Assembly (NCBI GenBank): GCA_045654505.1
Contig: JAZONM010000007.1
Coordinates: 62,001 to 126,000, forward strand
Direction of reading: 5' to 3'
Source: UBA11490 sp045654505
Lineage (GTDB): Bacteria; Bacillota; Clostridia; Christensenellales; UBA1242
Length of the DNA: 64,000 bases
Positions 25,035 through 32,974 of this stretch are shown piece by piece. Numbering within the stretch: position 1 is the stretch's first letter; every line of letters starts with the position of its first letter. Made by a program: the position numbers and the translations under genes. The notes beneath the pieces are model-generated. The model saw nothing but the letters and a program-made list of their open reading frames with translations. It did not search any database and was not told the DNA's origin.

Positions 25035-25529
25035 ATGAAAGTATTTATCAAAAATAAATTGATATCCATAGGCGGAGGCTCTGAGGTCTACAATGAAAAT
25101 CAAGAGCAAATATACAAAGTAAAAGGAAAATTCTTTACACTAACTAAAAAGAAAAGAATGTATGACATGCAAGGAAATCTTCTATACACAATCCGTAACA
25201 AATACTGGAGGCTTGCTTCGGACTATGTCTACGTATATGACGCCGAGGGCGATCGTGTAGCAACCATCAAAAAAGGTAGATGGGGATTTAAAGATGATTA
25301 TCAAATCATAGATACAGAAGACGAAATGATGATAGATGGTAGAATCTTTGGCGTGGAAAGCTACATAATGAAAAATGGACAAAGAGCAGGCAAAATAACT
25401 CGAAACATCTCAATCATCAAAGATGCATTTACTCTTGAAGCTGACGAGAAAGAAATTCCTTTCTTCACAGCATTGGTAATTGCATTTGACAATATGGTGG
25501 ACAAAAGAGAAAAAGATAAATTAAAATAA
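25035..25529 (+). CDS. LURP-one-related (LOR/YxjI-type) protein
   Basis: 164-residue soluble protein with the beta-barrel phrasing of the LOR/YxjI superfamily, related to phospholipid scramblases: VYNENQEQIYKVKGKFFTLT, MYDMQGNLLYTIRNKYWRL, YVYDAEGDRVATIKKGRWGF and YIMKNGQRAGKITR. Bacterial YxjI proteins are of unknown function; the fold suggests lipid binding. AAGGAG precedes ATG 25035. Third and last gene of the operon, directly followed by a terminator. The neighbouring membrane proteins support a membrane-surface role by inference. Confidence 0.82.
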   Translation: MKVFIKNKLISIGGGSEVYNENQEQIYKVKGKFFTLTKKKRMYDMQGNLLYTIRNKYWRLASDYVYVYDAEGDRVATIKKGRWGFKDDYQIIDTEDEMMIDGRIFGVESYIMKNGQRAGKITRNISIIKDAFTLEADEKEIPFFTALVIAFDNMVDKREKDKLK

Positions 25530-25531
25530 AG

Positions 25532-25560
25532 AAAAGCACTCAGATGAGTGCTTTTTATTT
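25532..25560 (+). terminator. Terminator of the LURP-one operon
   Basis: 10-bp perfect stem AAAGCACTCA/TGAGTGCTTT with a GA loop and following T run. Confidence 0.9.
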
Positions 25561-25629
25561 TTGCACAAAACAAATTTAAATCTTTTTCAACTTATATTAT
25601 ATTTTGCTATAATAACTATGAGGTTATTT

Positions 25630-26130
25630 ATGGGACTGATTAAAAATATATTTACATTTCCATTCCGACTGAATGAAAAACACAAAACAAATAAATATCT
25701 AAAAAGTATTAAACTGTCGCAAATAGACAGTCTTAATGGTTATGACTTTGAAGAGTATATAGCTACTCTTTTTGAGTCATGTGGTTTTAAATGTGATAAG
25801 ACACCAAAGAGCAAAGATAATGGCGTGGATATTATAGCCACAAAAAATAATATTAAGATTGCAATACAGACAAAACTATATTACAATCGCAAGGTAGGAA
25901 ATAAAGCAATACAAGAAGTCTATACTGGCTCAAAATTTCACAACTGTAATATACCTATGGTGGTTACAAATTCGTTTTTCTCAGAACCTGCAAAAACCGT
26001 CGGCGCGTCATTAAGCGTGGTGCTTTTTGACAGAAACGTGCTCGAAAAAGTCATAAACTCAAACAGTAACGACAAAAAATACATATTTGATAATGTTATA
26101 TACAATTATTTAATAAAGTCACAAAAATAA
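25630..26130 (+). CDS. Mrr-like restriction endonuclease domain protein
   Basis: 166 residues. After a hydrophobic basic N-terminus comes a PD-(D/E)XK nuclease of the Mrr-cat type: LNGYDFEEYIATLFESCGFK, then GVDIIATKNNIKIAIQTK, where D, Q and K match the D-x(n)-QxK catalytic motif. The end (VVTNSFFSEPAKTVGASLSVVLFDR) is also typical of the family. Such solitary nucleases may restrict modified DNA; no DNA-modification or specificity gene is adjacent, and the first 30 residues could be a membrane-touching segment. ATG 25630 has GAGG 6 bases upstream; an earlier ATG (25618) lies only 4 bases after a TATAAT and is unlikely. Confidence 0.8.
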   Translation: MGLIKNIFTFPFRLNEKHKTNKYLKSIKLSQIDSLNGYDFEEYIATLFESCGFKCDKTPKSKDNGVDIIATKNNIKIAIQTKLYYNRKVGNKAIQEVYTGSKFHNCNIPMVVTNSFFSEPAKTVGASLSVVLFDRNVLEKVINSNSNDKKYIFDNVIYNYLIKSQK

Positions 26131-26215
26131 TGTTTTTCAGATTTTACTGTATTGCAATACACAAAATACTTCGACCAAACTTATAAATCACGAAACAAAA
26201 CCAATCTAATTAAGG

Positions 26216-26251
26216 AATAAAAAACACCTCCAATAGCAGGAGGTGTTTTTT
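26216..26251. terminator. Bidirectional terminator between the Mrr-like gene and tex
   Basis: 11-bp stem AAAACACCTCC/GGAGGTGTTTT with loop AATAGCA and T runs on both strands. Confidence 0.88.
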
Positions 26252-26255
26252 ATGA

Positions 26256-28433
26256 TTAGTTTTGCATTGATGCGACTTCTTCTTCACTTGGACAATCTTT
26301 GATTGTAAGAGAAATACGTTTTTTAGCAGTATCTACTTCAAGCACTTTTACACGTACTCGATCACCTACTTTCAATACTTCACTTGGATGCTTGATATAT
26401 TCTTTTGTGATTTGTGAAATATGAACAAGACCATCTTGGTGCACTGATATATCTACAAAAACACCAAAGTCAACTACATTGCGCACAACCCCATCAAGTA
26501 TCATACCTGCTTTCAAGTTTTCGATGCCAAGAAGTTCACTTTTTAATACTGGTTTTGGAAGCCCATCACGAACATCACGACCTGGTTTTACAAGTTCGGT
26601 TATTATATCCTCAAGAGTAGGTACACCAATATTGATGCTTTCGGCTACTTTATTGATACCTGCTTCAGCTACCATTCTAGGAAGAAGGGCAAGATTGCCA
26701 TTGATTATGTCTTGTCTTGTAAGACCAAAGTATTTCAATAATCTTTGCACTGCAGGATAACTTTCTGGGTGAACTCCAGTATTGTCAAGGACATTTTCTC
26801 CATTAGGGATACGCAAGAAGCCTGCACATTGCTCGTATGCTTTTGCACCAAGTTTTGGTACCTTCTTTAATTCTTCACGGGTTTTGATAAACCCATTTTC
26901 TTGACGATATTTTTCAATATTGGTCGCAACACCAGAATTTAATCCCGATACATAAGTAAGAAGAGATGGACTTGCGGTATTTACGTCGACACCTACACTA
27001 TTAACACAGTCTTCGACTACCCCTTCAAGCACTTCTGTAAGGCGATTTTGAGGCATGTCATGTTGGTATTGTCCGACACCAATAGATTTTACATCGATTT
27101 TGATAAGTTCGGCAAGCGGGTCTTGAAGACGACGCGCAATAGAAACAGCACTACGAAGTGCAACATCGAAATCAGGAAATTCTTTTGCACCAAGTTTGCT
27201 CGCACTATATACAGACGCTCCAGCCTCGTTTACTACAGCATAACTTACCTTTCTTTTAAGTTTCGGAAGTAGATTAGCAACAAATATTTCACTTTCTTTT
27301 GTAGCTGTACCATTTCCAATTGAAATAACATCAACTTTATTTTTCTCTATCAAATGAGTAAGTTTTAGTTCAGCCTCTTCTATTTTACTTTGAGGAGGTG
27401 TAGGATATACCACTGTAGTATCCAATACATTTCCACAGTCGTCGATAACAGCTATCTTACAGCCAGTACGATATGCAGGGTCAAGTCCAAGTATTACTTT
27501 ACCTTTTAGAGGCGGTTGCATAAGCAAAGGTTTTAGATTCAATTCGTAAATCTTAATTGCTTGTTCGTTGGCTTTGTCGGTAAGTTCGTTTCGTATTTCG
27601 CGTTCGATACTGCTAAATATCAATCTATCATACGCATCTTTACTTACCTCTTGTAACAATTCTTCAAAAGGAGAACTTTTCTTGATAAATTTCTTATAAA
27701 TAGCACTTAATGCCAATTCTTCATTTAATTCAATGTTTACTTTCAAACAGTCTTCCTTTTCACCACGATTGATAGCAAGTATGCGGTGAGATGGAAGTTT
27801 TGCAATAGGGGAAGAAAACTCTTTATATGTTTCATATACATAATTTCCCTCTTTCTCAAGAAGTGCTGTTTTCATTTCTCCTTTATTAAACAACATATCT
27901 CTAAGTTGTTTTCTAAGTTCGGCATTATCCGAAATCATTTCCGCGATAATATCTTTTGCTCCATAAATCGCTTCTTCGATTGTGTTTACTTGTTTTTCAC
28001 TGTCAATATAATTTTTAGCTTCTTCATTTAAATCAAATGGTTTTTGTTCCAAAATCTTTTCAGCAAGCGGTTTTAATCCTTTTGCAATAGCGACAGAGGC
28101 ACGTGTTTTACGTTTTGGTCGGAAAGGACGATATATATCCTCTACCTCAGTCATTGTGTCCGCTTCTTCAATCGCTTTTGCAATATCCTCAGTCATATTG
28201 CCTTGCTCATCTATAAGTTTGTATACTTCTTCTTTGCGTTTTGTAAGATTTCGAAGATACTTTAGTCGATCATCAAAAAGACGTAATGTTTGGTCGTCAC
28301 AACTACCTGTAAGTTCTTTTCTATAACGCGCAATAAAAGGGATTGTGCATCCTTCATCCAATAAATCAATAATATTTTGCACGTGATTTAGAGTCATGTT
28401 TAATTCAAGACTAAGTTGTTTTGTAATGTCCAT
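26256..28433 (-). CDS. tex: Tex, RNA-binding transcription accessory protein
   Basis: 725-residue soluble nucleic-acid-binding protein of normal length. In order: the Tex N-terminal helical region (LNHVQNIIDLLDEGCTIPFI, RYRKELTG), a YqgF-like RNase H fold (VILGLDPAYRTGCKIAVIDD, VISIGNGTATKESE), helix-hairpin-helix motifs (LTYVSGLNSGVATNI, KVPKLGAKAYEQCAGFLRI) and a C-terminal S1 domain (GMILDGVVRNVVDFGVFVDI). Tex affects transcription fidelity or RNA turnover; precise activity is debated. ATG 28433 has AAGGA upstream; promoter and terminator are visible. Confidence 0.96.
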   Translation of the reverse strand: MDITKQLSLELNMTLNHVQNIIDLLDEGCTIPFIARYRKELTGSCDDQTLRLFDDRLKYLRNLTKRKEEVYKLIDEQGNMTEDIAKAIEEADTMTEVEDIYRPFRPKRKTRASVAIAKGLKPLAEKILEQKPFDLNEEAKNYIDSEKQVNTIEEAIYGAKDIIAEMISDNAELRKQLRDMLFNKGEMKTALLEKEGNYVYETYKEFSSPIAKLPSHRILAINRGEKEDCLKVNIELNEELALSAIYKKFIKKSSPFEELLQEVSKDAYDRLIFSSIEREIRNELTDKANEQAIKIYELNLKPLLMQPPLKGKVILGLDPAYRTGCKIAVIDDCGNVLDTTVVYPTPPQSKIEEAELKLTHLIEKNKVDVISIGNGTATKESEIFVANLLPKLKRKVSYAVVNEAGASVYSASKLGAKEFPDFDVALRSAVSIARRLQDPLAELIKIDVKSIGVGQYQHDMPQNRLTEVLEGVVEDCVNSVGVDVNTASPSLLTYVSGLNSGVATNIEKYRQENGFIKTREELKKVPKLGAKAYEQCAGFLRIPNGENVLDNTGVHPESYPAVQRLLKYFGLTRQDIINGNLALLPRMVAEAGINKVAESINIGVPTLEDIITELVKPGRDVRDGLPKPVLKSELLGIENLKAGMILDGVVRNVVDFGVFVDISVHQDGLVHISQITKEYIKHPSEVLKVGDRVRVKVLEVDTAKKRISLTIKDCPSEEEVASMQN

Positions 28434-28483
28434 TATTTTTCCTTCTTTGTTTCTTTAGAGTATTTGGTTTTCACCTAAGATAT

Positions 28484-28512
28484 ATTCTATCATATCTAGA
28501 AAAATTTAGCAA
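28484..28512 (-). promoter_or_regulatory. Promoter of tex
   Basis: Minus strand TTGCTA (28507-28512), 17-base spacer, TAGAAT (28484-28489). Confidence 0.6.
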
Positions 28513-28652
28513 AGATAAAGGGCTTTGTAAAGTCATTTTCTTTTTATTTTGCCTACAAACATCAAGTCTACAAATGTCGCAAGGGAAAAATTTCCAAATC
28601 ACAATATCAATCACAAAAACATAATTTACCTTTTTATAATATATAATAAAGT

Positions 28653-29441
28653 ATGAGAAAATATTTTAAGATGTTTTTAAAACTCGCCCTGTCTCTAGGT
28701 GTTGTTTTTTTAATAGTCGGGCTGATATACTGGATATTGTTTTCGACAGGAACTTTAGACAAAATTGATTCTGTCACAGATCTAAAGCAAACAATCCAAG
28801 GTTTTGGTATTTGGAGTAGATTGTTTTTTCTGATATTACAGTTTTTGCAAGTCACATTTATCCCACTACCCTCCGCACTCACAAGCATTGCCGGCACAAT
28901 ACTTTTTGGACCTCTTCAATCATTTTTGCTAAGCATAACCGGTATTTTTCTTGGATCTCTTCTAGCATTTCACCTTGGTCGAAAGTGGGGAAAACCTCTT
29001 GCGCGCTGGATTGCAGGAGAATCCTACCAAAAACTTGAGGAGAATCTAACCAAAGGAAAATACATGTTCTTTCTAATGTTGCTTTTCCCGTTTTTTCCTG
29101 ACGACATGTTGTGTCTTATGGCGGGCGCAACAAACATGACGTATCGATTTTTTATATATTCTGTATTGATTGCACGTCCAATATCACTTTTCTTTCTATG
29201 TTTTATGGGAAGTGGTCAAGTGATACCTTTCAATGGATGGGGCATACCGGTGTGGTGTCTCCTTGTAATATGTCTCGGAACACTTATGATACTTTCCATC
29301 AAAAAACAAAAGGAAATAGAATCTTTACTCAATAAAATCAATAATAAAATAAAAATTCAGCAAAACAATCGTGCCATCAAAAAATTAGCCATCAAAGAAA
29401 AGAAAAATAAAGAAAACAAAGAAAAAATCAATATCGATTGA
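28653..29441 (+). CDS. VTT-domain (TVP38/TMEM64, DedA-like) membrane protein
   Basis: 262 residues with about six membrane segments and the VTT core PLPSALTSIAGTILFGP, GSLLAFHLGRKWGKPLARW, LLFPFFPDDMLCLMAGATNM. The proline-rich loop and the FFPDD acid pair are typical of TVP38/DedA-type lipid scramblases and flippases; the lipid here is unknown, undecaprenyl phosphate or phospholipid being candidates. The C-terminus is an unusual 45-residue Lys/Asn/Glu-rich cytoplasmic tail. Two TATAAT-like boxes (28635-28640 and 28642-28647) lie 5-12 bases before ATG 28653, and no ribosome site is present, so the message is probably leaderless or nearly so. Confidence 0.85.
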   Translation: MRKYFKMFLKLALSLGVVFLIVGLIYWILFSTGTLDKIDSVTDLKQTIQGFGIWSRLFFLILQFLQVTFIPLPSALTSIAGTILFGPLQSFLLSITGIFLGSLLAFHLGRKWGKPLARWIAGESYQKLEENLTKGKYMFFLMLLFPFFPDDMLCLMAGATNMTYRFFIYSVLIARPISLFFLCFMGSGQVIPFNGWGIPVWCLLVICLGTLMILSIKKQKEIESLLNKINNKIKIQQNNRAIKKLAIKEKKNKENKEKINID

Positions 29442-29454
29442 TATTGATTTTTTT
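29422..29454 (+). terminator. Terminator of the VTT protein gene
   Basis: 11-bp stem AAATCAATATC/GATATTGATTT with a 4-base loop and T run; it overlaps the final codons of the gene. Confidence 0.85.
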
Positions 29455-29550
29455 GTATTATTAACACTTTTTATGACATCAAAAACAAAAATTGACACAT
29501 GCTCAATGTATTGTTGTTTAGATAAATATAGAAGATTGCACCTGTATTTT

Positions 29551-30363
29551 CTAATCTATATTATTTTGACGTTTTGCCTGAATGATTGTTTGTTTCATAA
29601 GACTTGAAATTGTCATTGGCCCTACGCCGCCTGGTACTGGAGTGTATGCGCTAGAAATCTCAAAAGCTTCTGGGTCGACGTCTCCCACATTGCCAGCATT
29701 GTATCCAGCGTCGACAATCACAACCCCTTCCTTCAACCACTCTTTCTTAATATAATGAGGTTTTCCAATACAAATAACAACAATATCCGCAATAGACAAA
29801 TGCGCTTGCAAATTTTGTGTCTTTGAGTGACAAACAGTAACAGTTGCATTCTCATTTAGAAGCATGCGCGCAACTGGTTTTCCAACAATTTCACTTCTGC
29901 CGACAACAACCGCGTGTTTGCCTTGAATTTCCACACCATAATGTTTTAGAATATCGATAATACCATATGCGGTGGAAGAATAGTGACAACTAGCCTTACT
30001 TAATCCATCCACGTCTTTTTCAGGCAAGATTTTATTAAATATCTTCGCTTCATTTAAATGTTTTGGAAGCGGATGCTGAATCAAAATACCATATACGTCA
30101 GGATCTGCATTTAGTCGCTCAACTTCGGCAATAACTTCTTCTTCTGACGCATCCTCAGCAATTTCGATTTTTTCACCGACAATCCCAACTCTCTCGCAAG
30201 CACGCACTTTCATGCCCACGTACGTAACTGACGGTGGAAAACTTCCCACAATAATTGTCGCAAGACGTGGTGCAATGCCTTGCTCTTTTAGACGAGACAC
30301 CTCGTCACGCATTTTGATTTCGTTTTCTTTGGCAAGTTTTTTACCATCCAATACAAGCGCCAT
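29551..30363 (-). CDS. folD: FolD, methylenetetrahydrofolate dehydrogenase/cyclohydrolase
   Basis: 270 residues, bifunctional cytosolic enzyme of one-carbon metabolism that interconverts 5,10-methylene- and 10-formyl-tetrahydrofolate with NADP. Visible hallmarks: SVTYVGMKVRACERVGI (active-site Tyr and Lys), GILIQHPLPKHL, KDVDGL, the dinucleotide loop VVVGRSEIVGKPVARML and the signature PVPGGVGPMTISSLM. In the folate motif the usual VQLPLP reads IQHPLP. Start at ATG 30363 with GGAG 8 bases upstream; longer starts would lie over this site. Normal length, all key residues present. Confidence 0.95.
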   Translation of the reverse strand: MALVLDGKKLAKENEIKMRDEVSRLKEQGIAPRLATIIVGSFPPSVTYVGMKVRACERVGIVGEKIEIAEDASEEEVIAEVERLNADPDVYGILIQHPLPKHLNEAKIFNKILPEKDVDGLSKASCHYSSTAYGIIDILKHYGVEIQGKHAVVVGRSEIVGKPVARMLLNENATVTVCHSKTQNLQAHLSIADIVVICIGKPHYIKKEWLKEGVVIVDAGYNAGNVGDVDPEAFEISSAYTPVPGGVGPMTISSLMKQTIIQAKRQNNID

Positions 30364-30451
30364 ATGTATCTCCATTGATTTTTTTAATTTTATCACAGAT
30401 GGAGAAAATAACCTAATTTATATTAGATGATTTTTGACACTCTTTGAGACA

Positions 30452-31354
30452 CTATTTTTTAAAGAAAAATGAGAAAGGGCGAGTATATCTTTTTTTACTC
30501 ATTACGGAGAGTTTGTTGGCTTCATCAAGTGCCACTCGTGGGACTTCTTTGTTTTTTTCATAAATCTCAGGAAGATATTCCACTCCTATTGGGTGAGGCC
30601 AATTGACATTCCCCACTTCAATTGTATAAGCAGGCACACCAAGGGTTCGGCTAACCCAGTCAGAATATCCACCCGTCGAATTGACCGTACGAATTATCTC
30701 ATAACCTGTTACGTCACGCAATTTTTCGGCTATTGCAAAATCGCGACTCAATTGTGCTGGGGATAATCCAGTAAAGCCGTAATATATAACTTCACCCTTT
30801 GTATGATAAGATATCGTAATATTGGGTTGGTTTTTGAGAGTAAACTCACGCAAAACGTTTACTTCTCTCTCACTATTCGGATAATAACCCACAAAATTGG
30901 CAGGCGCAGGACAAAATACGTTTTGACTGCCACCTCCCCAGTCCGCATCAAAATTTACATTCAGGTCCACACCATTAGCATTGGCTTTCCACTGCGAAAA
31001 GTCGGGGTTGTTTTCATTTATATACTCAAGATAATGCTTTAATTGAGGACACTTAATATCACGTGTTCCGTCAAGCACAAGTCGCACACCGTCAGGATTG
31101 GTCAGTGGAATAAAATACATTCCACCATCTATTCTTTGCGTTGAGTAGTACTTTACTTGTTCTACAATAAGCAAAGATGTTATGTACTCTCTCGCATGAA
31201 TGCTGCCTTCTACTAGGAGTTGGTTTCCATCATAACTACCAAGATGCACACCATATATAGGGGCACCGAGCAAACTATATCCTACCGTAAAAAAATCCAC
31301 ATTAGGAAGTCGATTTAGAGCATAAATTTGCTCTTGCAATTCTGCAAATGTCAT
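30452..31354 (-). CDS. M14-family zinc carboxypeptidase, cytosolic
   Basis: 300 residues. Zinc site HAREY (His-x-x-Glu) near residue 73 with the third ligand in SYHTKG; the catalytic glutamate is in AYTIEVG. Substrate-binding segments NPDGVRLV, VDLNVNFDADWGG and TGGYSDWVSR match the gamma-D-glutamyl-diaminopimelate type of M14 peptidase. There is no signal peptide, so it likely trims recycled cell-wall peptides inside the cell. AGGTG precedes ATG 31354. It lies between folD and a membrane protein with gaps of about 90-100 bases and looks like an independent gene. Confidence 0.88.
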   Translation of the reverse strand: MTFAELQEQIYALNRLPNVDFFTVGYSLLGAPIYGVHLGSYDGNQLLVEGSIHAREYITSLLIVEQVKYYSTQRIDGGMYFIPLTNPDGVRLVLDGTRDIKCPQLKHYLEYINENNPDFSQWKANANGVDLNVNFDADWGGGSQNVFCPAPANFVGYYPNSEREVNVLREFTLKNQPNITISYHTKGEVIYYGFTGLSPAQLSRDFAIAEKLRDVTGYEIIRTVNSTGGYSDWVSRTLGVPAYTIEVGNVNWPHPIGVEYLPEIYEKNKEVPRVALDEANKLSVMSKKRYTRPFSFFFKK

Positions 31355-31453
31355 ATATCACCTCAAATTTTACTTTATAGTGTATATATGAAAACCTTTT
31401 TGTGAATGTGTGTAAAAAAAAGACCTTACTGATTTATCCAATCAACAAAGTCC

Positions 31454-31861
31454 TCAATAATCATAATCCTCGCTGTTTTTATATCTTTCATAGCGATTGT
31501 AATCAATATAACACTCTAGCAAACAATATATTATGATGCCGGGATACATGACTGCGGTATATCCGTCCCAAAGTTTTGCACCCCAGATAGCAAAATAAAG
31601 AAGATTTGCCATGATAAAGGCACCGAAAGCAATTAAATAAACTGCACTAAATACAATAATAAAATTTAGAAATTTTGAATAACGCCTCTTATTGATTCGT
31701 TTTATGGAGATAGGAACAAACGCAAAAACAAAACACAGGATAGTCGCAGCTATTACCCAACACGATTCAATATTAAAATCCAGAAGTTCTATCACAAACC
31801 CACTCACGAAAAAGCCGATTCCGAGGGTTATGAAGATAATGTAATATAATTTTTTTCCCAT
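31454..31861 (-). CDS. Four-helix membrane protein of unknown function
   Basis: 135 residues with four predicted membrane helices and a tyrosine-rich acidic C-terminus (CYIDYNRYERYKNSEDYDY). ATG 31861 has AGGTGG upstream; a longer frame from 31897 ignores that site. No family recognised. Confidence 0.7.
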   Translation of the reverse strand: MGKKLYYIIFITLGIGFFVSGFVIELLDFNIESCWVIAATILCFVFAFVPISIKRINKRRYSKFLNFIIVFSAVYLIAFGAFIMANLLYFAIWGAKLWDGYTAVMYPGIIIYCLLECYIDYNRYERYKNSEDYDY

Positions 31862-31966
31862 CTTCCCACCTTTAAGAGTATACCACACAAATGTCATTTA
31901 CAAAAACTGTTTTTGCTCCAATTGACGCAATTTAAAACACGCCAAAACTTATCAAAAGTGGAGAGT

Positions 31967-32479
31967 TTACTTGCTGCGAATATAATCAAACACTTTTGGA
32001 GCAAGCGACAAAAACCAAACTGCATAATTTTGTGGGTTTTGTATCATGTCTTTTTCCAATTGGTCAATATCCACCCATTTCATTTCACTTACTTCGTCCA
32101 AATTTATCTCATAATCACCTTGCCACTCTCCTACTATCACATGGTCATATTCGTATTCATAAAGATTTTCATTAAATTTATGAAAATAGACGAAAGAAAA
32201 AATCTCATGCAAACTGTCGGTTTTTATCCCCACTTCTTCCATAAGGCGTATTTTAGCATCAGCTATTATGGCATTTGTCCTTGGGTGGCTACAACACGTA
32301 TTTGCCCAAAGTCCGCCCGAATGATATTTATGAGACGCACGTTTTTGAATAAGGATTTTGTTATCGTGATACAACACAACCGAAAAAGCTCTATGAAGTA
32401 CTCCTTTTTCATGGGCGCTCTTTTTATCAATTCTGCCTGTCTCATTATCCGAAAAATCCACGCATATCAAATCTCTCAT
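31967..32479 (-). CDS. idi: Isopentenyl-diphosphate isomerase, type I
   Basis: 170 residues of the Nudix fold. Type I IDI hallmarks: GLWANTCCSHPRTN with the catalytic cysteine, the Nudix-like RLMEEVGI, and the glutamate in YEYEYDHVIVG that acts as the acid. It interconverts IPP and DMAPP for isoprenoid synthesis (undecaprenyl phosphate, quinones). Type I enzymes are less usual than type II in Bacillota. AGAGGA precedes ATG 32479. No mevalonate or MEP pathway gene is adjacent. Confidence 0.93.
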   Translation of the reverse strand: MRDLICVDFSDNETGRIDKKSAHEKGVLHRAFSVVLYHDNKILIQKRASHKYHSGGLWANTCCSHPRTNAIIADAKIRLMEEVGIKTDSLHEIFSFVYFHKFNENLYEYEYDHVIVGEWQGDYEINLDEVSEMKWVDIDQLEKDMIQNPQNYAVWFLSLAPKVFDYIRSK

Positions 32480-32580
32480 TTTTTTCCTCTACCTGCCTGC
32501 TCTACCAATATCAATCACACACACTAGTATAACACCCAATATCACTTATTGCTATTCATTTGCACCACAGAAAAGAATAA

Positions 32581-32613
32581 AAAAATAGCGAAAATACATT
32601 TTTCGCTATTTTT
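32581..32613. terminator. Bidirectional terminator
   Basis: Stem AAAATAGCGAAAA / TTTTTCGCTATTTT with a short loop and T runs on both strands. On the minus strand it closes the small membrane gene at 32645. Confidence 0.85.
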
Positions 32614-32644
32614 CTATAAAAGTGTGTAATTTGTTTTTATGTAA

Positions 32645-32860
32645 CTATGCCAAGAAAACGATATCTCTTGAAACAATCATTGTTACAAGGTCTACTATGT
32701 AGAATAGTGGGCAAAGAACGAAGTTTAGGATAGCGCCCAAGATATTGCCTCTTTGAACACGAGATACAATACCACATATTACGCTTGTGAATGGAATAAT
32801 AGCCAAAATCAAGCATACTACCCAATCCAAACCAAAATATCTTTTTGCAGCTTTTGCCAT
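32645..32860 (-). CDS. Small two-helix membrane protein
   Basis: 71 residues: two hydrophobic segments (about 12-32 and 42-64) around a short basic loop VSRVQRGN; the first bears SVICGIVSRVQRGNILGAIL, resembling short pore- or stress-type membrane proteins of Bacillota. AAAGGAG precedes ATG 32860. A terminator follows. Function unknown. Confidence 0.7.
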   Translation of the reverse strand: MAKAAKRYFGLDWVVCLILAIIPFTSVICGIVSRVQRGNILGAILNFVLCPLFYIVDLVTMIVSRDIVFLA

Positions 32861-32974
32861 ATCAAATACTCCTTTTTCAATGTTTTAAGCGTATATTAGC
32901 TTATTTATATTATATAAATTAAAGCCAAAATCTACAAATATTTTATTACATTTTTTTCAAATTTAGAACATTTT

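Noticed and set aside
31913..32527. 204-residue plus-strand frame over idi
   Set aside because: It is the reverse of the real idi gene; no ribosome site and low-complexity composition.
32637..32825. 62-residue minus-strand frame overlapping the small two-helix protein
   Set aside because: Out-of-frame shadow of the gene at 32645-32860, which has the ribosome site.
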